DNA of 64,000 nt, taken from positions 18,997,629-19,061,628 of the forward strand of contig OW387147.1 of assembly GCA_936440205.1 (NCBI GenBank), given 5' to 3'. The position numbers and the translations under genes are program-made. Of the stretch, positions 1-9,200 are shown piece after piece. The DNA comes from Lepidonotus clava. Lineage: Eukaryota; Annelida; Polychaeta; Phyllodocida; Polynoidae. The notes under the pieces were generated by a model that was not told where the DNA came from, searched no databases, and saw only the letters and a list, made by a program, of their open reading frames with translations. The first letter of the stretch is position 1. Each line of letters opens with the position of its first letter.

Positions 1-1126
1 CTTATAAGGTGATTTTCCTTTACTTTTGATATACATTATTGTAACATTTATAAGACTCAATTGTCAGTGAAGGTCTGTTTTCACACTATAAAACACACCG
101 AATCGGAAAGGTAATATAAAATTATCTAATGATATGTAAAGGTTCTGGTGCAGTCATTCAGACCATTTTTATTATCAATCTTTTAGGAATTACTAAACAA
201 AGAGGACCTATGGCTCAGGTTTTCACAAAGTGTCCTTTAGCAAAATCTTGTTTTAACCGGCTGCAATGCAAGCTTATCATAATCTACAGCCAAGCCCAAC
301 ACTTTGGTTGCATTCCAATGAACTCCTTCGTGCACTCTCTCATACCTTCCTGGCTGAGATGACGCTATATTAAGGAAAAGTTCGTAACATTAATGCATCA
401 GCTTTAGCTATTTAAGTAGGTTAATTCAAAGCATGGCATTTGAATGAAATGATCTGCATCATTTGATAAGAATCAATTGGAAACATTTGGATTCATGAGG
501 AGCGTATTCTTTGCCAGGAGGGAAGGAAAAGGAGGCATGAACCTGTGACCTCTATTAGTTAATGCGTTTTGAGTTAATGCGTTTTATAACCTAGTGTTTT
601 CTTTGTAAAAGGAGGAAAAGACCCAAATCATGCGGTTGGTCGTCTGGACCCGAATAGTAAGTATAGGGTAACCTGAGTGTAAAGATGTATACAATGAAAT
701 GAAATGGCAACCTCATTTATGCATTCTGTTCCTGATAAAGATATATGCTCCTATTTTCCAATTCCATTTGATATTTATATCAAAATAAAGCGCACACATG
801 TTTTCACCTAGATCGCACCTGTAGCTTCCGGTCAGTATTACACTATGAGTAAGAAATATTGTCGTTGAAATTGACTTTTTCTCGGCACAGCCCTTGCTTC
901 GAACTGTGATACGCATGTTTCTGTAAGTCCAGCTTCAAATACTCCTTGTGGATAAAGTACCTCTTCCATGCCAGTCGTCTGTTGCACAATGACTGATTGT
1001 GACAACAAACACTTTTGGGTGGGAACATTGTCTAACACCGATCGGTTTTGGGCAACGACAGGTTTTTGTTGTTATTCAGCCGTTTGATTGGTATTTTACA
1101 ACAGGCCACAGAGGCATAACCAGTCC
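1..1126. other. Noncoding left edge
   Basis: AT-rich with no exon recognised. If the receptor gene starts upstream, this and 1756-3122 are part of one of its introns. Confidence 0.6.
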
Positions 1127-1755
1127 TGTTAAGACACTAAGTCACATAGTGACCCTACGTCACATAGCACCAGTCTTTGTGACTAAAGCCCTGTCCCCAC
1201 GAGAGGGAAATCTACCAACGATAAACGCGTTGTCGGCCGACGTTTGGAAAGTCGGCCGACAATGCGTTGTCGGCCGACAATAACATGTTTTTTATCGTCA
1301 GAAATCATGTCGTTGACGATGAAAAACCCGTCTTTACTCGTTGGGACACAACCAACGACCAAAATGCCGACGATAAACAGGTGTATATTGCCCAAAGACT
1401 GGTGCCATGCTGTCTGACGATAAAACCCAAAGATACACAGGTTTATCGTCGGTCTTTTCCACCGAAATATTAGGCCTGTTTAATATGTTTATCGTCGACG
1501 ATGAGGGGACATTATTCGTCGTCCCCTTTAATCGTCGGGAAACCATGTGGCTTCCATAATTACTTGGCGCCAGCCTGTCTATTGGACGCTGGCTTCCACA
1601 GTTCCTTGGTCGGCCGACATAATTTCCCATGTACTGCCGCCCGTGGGGACGGGGCTTTAGGGTCACCCTCAAGACCCTATCCCACAAAGGCCTAAAGTGA
1701 CCCTAAGTCACAAAGTTATGTGACTTAGTGCCCTATGTGACTTAGTGTCTTAACA
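1127..1755. mobile_element. Nested inverted-repeat element, outer arms
   Basis: The 23-nt segments 1127-1149 and 1733-1755 are exact reverse complements. They flank further partly palindromic GTCACATAG / CTATGTGAC units on both sides of an inner element. No coding capacity is seen. The class is unknown; a foldback or nonautonomous DNA transposon is likely. Confidence 0.75.
1183..1660. mobile_element. Inner TIR element with repeated GTCGGCCGAC sites
   Basis: The ends are CTAAAGCCCTGTCCCCACG and the complement of CTAAAGCCCCGTCCCCACG, an inverted repeat with one mismatch over 19 nt. Inside are four copies of the 10-bp palindrome GTCGGCCGAC (1232, 1251, 1269, 1609) and many ATCGTC/GACGAT units. 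The 478-bp element is noncoding and probably nonautonomous. Confidence 0.75.
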
Positions 1756-3122
1756 GTCCTAAAAGTAACTTAGGGGGTTTAATTGAAGGGATTCTTGGTC
1801 AATTTGAAGGGGTTTCAACTCCCAATATTCAAAGGATTTCTTGTAATTATTTTACTAATATTTTGGAATATCAAAGGGCGTTCCAAACACAGAGAAATCC
1901 CCCTCTAGCTAGACCACTCTTTTCAATGGGAACCAAAAACGATTGTAGTGTTCATAGCTATGAGAATTACATATTTGTATGAAAATCACCATGGAAATAC
2001 ATTCGGTCTTAGTTAAATATGTAATTATAATCAGTTCAGACACATACGATGTAATTTTATGGTATACATGAGTTGGCAAAGAATCGACCTTACATTGCTT
2101 TTGGTTCCCGTTAAACATGTGTTAAATTGAACTTAACAGCACCAAAAGCCATTCTTGTTCATTATAACATAATGAACAAGAATGCACTTTATACACTTTG
2201 TTAGTTTAGAGCAATATTCGTCTAATCTTCTTTTTAACACCCTAGAGTTCATATGTGATTTATCAAAGAAAATGATACCAATTTCAAGACCTAGATCCTA
2301 ATCTTTCTTATAGATTGTTATGTTTGTTATCATATTTCGGTTATTGTATTAATGTGATTTATAAAACTGTCTATACCTGGTCTAGATTGCACAAATCATA
2401 AACTTAAAGGTTCATAAGTAGCAGATTCTTACTTTCATAATCACCAGATGGATAAGTATCTCATTTGTAAACCACACTATTTAGTTTAAAGGGTTCCTTG
2501 CACACAACAAGGTTCCTTTTCAACAGCCCACTTCTTATTCAATTAACTTCTATTTGGCCTTCTAGAAGTAATTGCAAAAGAAAAAACGGAAAATGTCGAA
2601 GTATTAGGGAATTAGAAGGGAAATAAAGTAGAATTTGGGAGTTCCCTTATTTCTGGGTTTTCAGTTCTGTCCTTGCTACGTCATAGTCAAGGGAAATCCC
2701 TTACATAATAACTTGGGAATCTCAGGTAGACTAGACTGAAACCATGTGAGTAAAAGATAAAAATGTTCATAGCCTGTATGTGGCCTAATACAGATACTTA
2801 ATGCTGCAGCTAAAATTTCTTTCTCTTCAGTATTGAGGGTTGGGGATTCTCATTTATTGAAAGCTGGGGATTCCTTGTTAGTGTCCCTGTGACGTCACAA
2901 ACTAGGGAATTTCCCTTAAAAGCACAAAAAAATCTCAAATATCTAAGTCTCATAACTCTGTCTTCATTTGGAATATCCTTAAAATATTTCTAGAATTAAT
3001 AGTTGTTGATGTATATTCTATGCTCAACGAATTTGACTGAAAAATATTTATCCTATAATTATGTGCAAGGTTTCCTTTAATTAAGTGGGAGAGGCAATTA
3101 AAAAGTTGGGTTTTGCTTTTAG
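1756..3122. other. Probable receptor intron sequence
   Basis: No exon found despite a search for the loop D exon. It contains the perfect inverted repeat 2150-2184 and two similar stretches, one near 2675 (CTACGTCATAGTCAAGGGAA) and one near 2890 (GTGACGTCACAAACTAGGGA), which may be remains of one repeat. Confidence 0.6.
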
Positions 3123-3232
3123 TACTGGAGAGACGAGTTCCTTGTTTGGGACCCAGAAGACTATGGCGGAATGGACAAAGTCTACCTCAGTGTTGATGAC
3201 ATATGGAAACCAGATGTTGTTCTTTATAACAG
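3123..3232 (+). CDS. nAChR exon a: loop A region
   Basis: This exon is preceded by a T-rich tract and AG, and followed by GTGGGT. It is 110 nt long, starts in phase 0 and ends after two bases of a codon. It encodes the WDPEDYGG segment and DIWKPDVVLYN, the conserved loop A motif of the nicotinic ligand-binding domain. The preceding family exon (usually 45 nt, with the loop D Trp) was not found in 1-3122. Confidence 0.93.
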
Positions 3233-6200
3233 GTGGGTGCATTATTGCCACATAATGTTGAGTGCATTGCCACATAATGTTGAGTGCATTGCCACAATAT
3301 GTTTTAATGCATTAACCTTGAAATCAATCATAAAGCTCGACAGTTTTAAGGTCAGTGCGAATACTCTAATCCAGAGCAATGCCTTCTAGTTTAGTATGAA
3401 CAAGAAGAAACGTTGGTGACAGAAATTAACACATATATATGTGTCTTTTGCGAACATTTCCAATGCAACGCTTATCTAGTATTCTCTCCAATAACATCCA
3501 GTTTTAGGAAACATGACATGACCATAACATATAATTCATGTTATGATATGATATCAGAATGGGTGCGGTATATTTCCAAGAACTATAGTGAAATATATGG
3601 AATCGCATGGGTGTAGTAAATGTCCTTGAACTATTATGAACACCAATAATTGGTGCTCATATATAGTTGTTCAGGGACTATAATTATTATAGTCCCTGAA
3701 CTACTGTGAACAATAGTCCTGAACTACTGTAAGCATTAATTATAGTCCATTTTCTCAATGACAGTGTTGACGTGGAGAGAACGGCGTTTGAGGTGTTCCC
3801 CTCCGGGGTGGCGGGAGTGACCTCTGACGGTGAAGTCAACTGGTTCGCCCCCGTCATCATGCAAAGTCTGTGCAGGATCAAAGTGGAACTGTACCCCTTC
3901 GACGAACAGGTAAGACCCAAAACAAAATGATATTTGATCATGTTGAGTATTCATCAAATTGACATACACAGAAATTAATTATTTGAAACCCCTTTGATCA
4001 GTGGGTGAACAGGGGTGGATCCAGGAATTCCAGAAAAGGGGTGGGTATATATCCCTCTGGAGGCGCCTGTTTTTACATTTAAAAATTGATATTTGGCCCA
4101 AAAAGGGGACATATGCCCAATGCGCTTCCCCCTTTAAACCAGTCCCTGTTAGATCTTGATGACTCTATTTGATTTTGGGTAATAGGTAAGATTGGTCCTA
4201 TGATAAGCCATGCAGCCTCTTGTAAAACGTAGTCCTTGTGAAATTTCACTTTAATGTAACTAGTTTCTCTGACAGACGTAATCACTAATCACAAAAAGTA
4301 TATTTGTTATGACACGCTGAATAGTTACTGATTAGGCCTTAGATATTATGTGCTTTTTTTTATGAAATGCAATTGATTATTGAATCATTATCATATGCCT
4401 GGTAGAGGTAGTCCTTCACGATATCCTGATGCTTGAAAGATAGGGATGGTTACCCCAATACCGAAGGTTAAAGAGGCCCAGCACCCTAATGAGCTGAGGC
4501 CCATATCATTACTACCCATGCCAGGAAAGATTTTTGACAAATTATTGCATAAAAATATTGAAAACTATCTGGAAGGAAATAATCTACTGTCAGTAAATCA
4601 GAATGGATTTAGGAAAAAGTTGGGAACCACTAGGGCGTTATCTATACTACTTGATGATATCAAACCAGAGTTGGATGATAACAAGCTTAAGATAATGTTG
4701 GCGGGCTACCTAGATTTTAGGAAGGCCTTTGATACTATTCCCCACTCGCGACTAATACATAAACTAAGATCTTTTGGAATTACAAAACAACTACGTGATC
4801 TAATAAGAAATTACCTGACAAATAGGAAAATGATTACGATGGTCAAGGGCATTAGTTCAAATTCCCGTGAGGTATCAGTGGGCGTGCCCCAAGCATCAGT
4901 ATTGGGTCCATTGCTTTTTATCATGTATATAAATGATTTGCCGAAGTCATGCATGTCCTCTAAAAGTCTATTATTTGCGGATGACACTGTGTTGTACAGC
5001 AGTAGTGAAAATATAGGAAATCTAAGGAGAGAAATGCAATCAGAACTGAACAAAGTAGTGGACTGGTGTACAGATAACAAGCTTACTTTAAATGCTAAGA
5101 AGACTAGCTATACGATATTTACGACCAGACAGAAGAGGAAAAAACTGAAAAGTATCACTCTTAAAATTAATGATGAAAACATTCTAGAGGTTGAACAATA
5201 CCCCTATCTTGGAACGTGGGTGATAATGACTTAAATGGACTTAAACAATATAATTATTTAATGGGTAGTCTGGCAGTTTAAATTAGAACTCTAGGTAAAA
5301 TCAGGAGATATATAACGTGCAGCACTGCACTGATAATCTATAAAACTACAATTCTCCCCATCATTGACTATAATGACTTTTACCTGAATTTACTACCCGA
5401 AAATAAACTTAAGAAGTTACAGGGACAGCAAGTTCAGGCACTTAGGAAAGTATATGCAGGATTGAATATGACGAAAGATGAGTTGCATGCTGAAAGTAAA
5501 TTGCCCAACTTGAATGATAGGAGGATTGTTCACTTGCTTTGCCTTATGTACAAAAGGTCTAGGGAGATGGACCTCTTTGAAGCTAATAAAGATCAAAGGA
5601 TAAATACTAGGGGGTCCAGGAAAATAAAATTGAAATTGAAAGTACCCAGACTAACACAAACATTTAGTTCGCCTTACTACTTGGGTGGAACCCTATGGAA
5701 TAAGTTGCCGGAAAGTACTCAGAAAATGGACACACTAAGACAATTTAAGGGTATGATTAGAAAACACATTGCTGCTGGACTCTTTAAACCGCCGCTGTTT
5801 CTCAAATGAACTGGTCTTATAATATAAAATGCACAACTGTAAAGTGAGTTGATTGTTCCATCTTAAACTAAAATGTAAGGATCCTATGTACATATGATTA
5901 TAGAGAAATTGTAGACATATTAATTTCCTTTGTTATTGATCCAGGAAGACAAGAACTTGAAATTGTATTATTGTTTATTGTATGTACTGATGCAAGGTAT
6001 TAGCTACTGACTGATTGAGCTTGTAAATTGATTGGCAAGAAATATAGCTGTTGGACAGCGAGGGCTAGAAAATCAGCATTTACACAGTTGCTGAAGCCTA
6101 TACTGTATAAAATTTCCTAAATAAAAAAATTAAAAAAATTAAAAAAAGGTTATCACAGTAGGCCTACCATAACTATTACAGGTCTACCCCTTATTAAATG

Positions 6201-9200
6201 CATGGACGGGGTTGGTTTTCTTCGTTACGTTGAATCTTTAAATAGATTTACAATTTGAGCTCTAGGCCACAGTAAACAGAACAATTTTGTCATATCCGGG
6301 TTAATTACAAACACCTAAATTTGTCTGCCAATGGTATGACCTAACTGGATTAGTATTTGGTAATAGTTTATCAAACATTCTTTCCTAATGATTTAGATAT
6401 ACGAAGAAAAAGTTAAATTACAACACTTATGTAATTAGTACCCTTATTAAGTGCTCTATAGAGGTTAGTATTTTTTATGTATGATTAACGGAATCATCCA
6501 AGCTATTAATCAACACAATTACCTAATTAATTTGTGGCGACGATTTGTATTGGTATTTGAACCAACAATAAACTTTAGTATATATACATATTATATGTAT
6601 ATAATTATAAATCATGTTCTATACTGCCTTCATGTTTTAAAGTGTTTCGTAGAAGATAATTTCGGCCAGTGGTTTCGTTCAAGATGCCATTTAGTTTAGT
6701 CACGATATTCCATATCTATATAATCAACTATCCCATATGTAGATTAACGTTAGTGGTTTCGCAATTTACCATTTTTGATTATCTTCAGTCTCAATTCTTT
6801 TTCCAATATACAAATTACTATCAATGTTTTAATACATTGAAATAGTACAACAACAACATGTTGATGATGAAATGGTAATACAACAATGATGAAACAACGG
6901 GATACCTTGTGTATATAATATATACACAAGGTAAACCATTGTATACTTTTATTATACGTATACAGATCTGTTTTTACTTTCGCCAGACTGAAACTATACA
7001 TGATTGCTTACAAACCTACATATTTAACTTCAAGTGAGAGCGGTAAAACATGCTTTGTTCATTTGCTTTCAGAGATGTCCACTGAAGTTCGGATCATGGA
7101 GCTACGATGGAACAAAAATAAACTTAACAAGTAAAACGCCTGAAGTCTCCCGCGCAAACTATGTGCCCAGTGTTGAGTGGGAGGTAAGATATCTTTCATA
7201 GTCTACCACACTCGTTTCCTGCTTGCCTGCATTTGCAGGCTAATACCCGCCATTTTTTAGAAAAACCAAGCCAAAAGTGTATTCACACATAATAGACGAA
7301 TAATTTATAACTTATAATGAGACAAACATGCAGTTATTAATATGATTAAAAGTGTATACAAATTAAATGTTACTTTCGCAATTTGTAAAAGAGAAGATTA
7401 TGATATTGTGACGTTCCTCGGTAGTTCGGGGTTTCCGATTCCTACAACAGAGGGACGTGGGGATTGTTTCGGGTCTCAGCCGGACGGGGAGTCCGAGCAA
7501 GAAGCCGAGATGTTATATTTAGAGTTGTGCCTCACGCACGAGGGGGTTTGAGTGGGTCGATCGGGAAATCGGTATTTGTCGACGGGGGAGGGGTGTATCG
7601 GACGGGCTGGACCGAGGGGCCTCAGCCACCGAGCGCGGGGTACGGGCACTTCTGTTAGCGGGCGGAGGACTGAGGAGGAGGAAAAATGGTAGGGATGGGT
7701 GCGGGCCGTTTCCTTGGTGCCGGCACTCTCTTCGGGGCCCACTGGGGACAATCTACCCTCGTACTTCTTTTATTCTCGGGCCTCACTGCCCCTTTTATAG
7801 CCTAGTGGTCAGCCCTGATTGGCTGTTTCTGATCACTTGGTTACAAATGATGTCACTTCCGGTTTACATTTATCACTTCCAGTCTACATATTTCTCGGGT
7901 CTTTCGGGTTTCGGGCTTTTACAATTTCGGGCCTTTCGGGCCTTTCGGGCCTTTCGGGCCTTTCGGGCCTTTCGGGCCTTTCGGGCCTTTCGGGCCTTTC
8001 GGGCCTTTCGGGCCTTTCGGGCCTTTCGGGCCTTTCGGGCTTTTCGGGCTTTTCGGGCTTTTCGGGCTTTTCGGGCTTTTCGGGCCCGTTACAAAATATA
8101 CTTTAATCTGTCGCATCGTCTTACTTTTCATATTTCAACCTTGATAATTGATGATTAGACATTCATCACAATATCAAATACATGAAAGTACGAGGCCTGG
8201 GATTATTTACTCCTCTCACCGATTCTCTATCAAAGTGTCCAATGACAAAACCAATATTTTCCTAGACAAAATGCACCAGATAGTATCTTGATTACCAAGA
8301 TTGAAGATCCAGCCTACGTTTTCAATTGCAGGTGATGGACACGCCATGTAAGACCAACGTGATGTATTATGACTGTTGTCCCGAGCCCTACCCCGACGTG
8401 ACCTGCCACCTGGTGATGAAACGAAGACCTGCCTTCTACCTGTTTAACCTCGTCCTGCCCACTATTCTCCTCATCATTATCGGCCTGCTCGTCTTCTGCC
8501 TGCCCCCAGAGTCAGGGGAGAAGGTGGGTACAGCACAGAAACTTCTGGTTCATCAGCGGCCTATTTCCAGAGGAAATAATAGATATCAGTTTATGCATTT
8601 TTTCGTAATTTTTGGGCCCCTGACCAGCTTACGAAGGTATGGAAGGCATTAAGAGAGGTTTTGAATCATACAATTTTCTTAAAACCATTGTAATGGTTCT
8701 GTTTGGGAGCAGTATGAAATTTAGTAAACAGTTAATTCTTTTTAAGCCTTTTTCCCAAGAATTACTGAACGGAAGGTTGGCATGTTTTGAAAGTTTTGAT
8801 CAGTCTCTTTAGTGTTAAAATGGCGAGTATGGCTGAATATCAGAAAACGAAAATGTAAAGAGAGGATATAATCATGTAAAAGTATGGCAGGAGAATATCC
8901 TGACGAGCTTGGGTCCAACTTGCATCTGTGTTAGGGCCTTTCATTTTGACTCGATTCAATGATCATTGGATGGAGTACATCTCTTCTAAGTAATTATCAC
9001 CTTAACCATTGGTACTGGTATTATTACCAAACCAAATCGATTTCTCATGATAATTCTTTTAAGTAGATGTTCTCAATACTGAATTTTTACTATGCTAATT
9101 TCATCTTATTCCAATTTCAGGTATCCCTGGCTATTACGGTGCTATTAGCCATGACGGTCTTCATGCTGATTGTTATGGAGAATGTGCCTCCAAATTCAGA

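Noticed and set aside
4811-5080. Minus-strand open frame inside the LINE
   Set aside because: Antisense shadow of the reverse transcriptase frame.
5462-5809. 115-codon frame as a separate gene
   Set aside because: It is the C-terminal part of the LINE polyprotein, continuing the homology after the frame break.
7805-8158. Open frames of (Arg-Ala-Phe)n, (Gly-Leu-Ser)n and, on the minus strand, collagen-like (Gly-Pro-Lys)n
   Set aside because: They are the readings of one 9-bp minisatellite, whose unit length keeps every frame open. No flanking coding signal.
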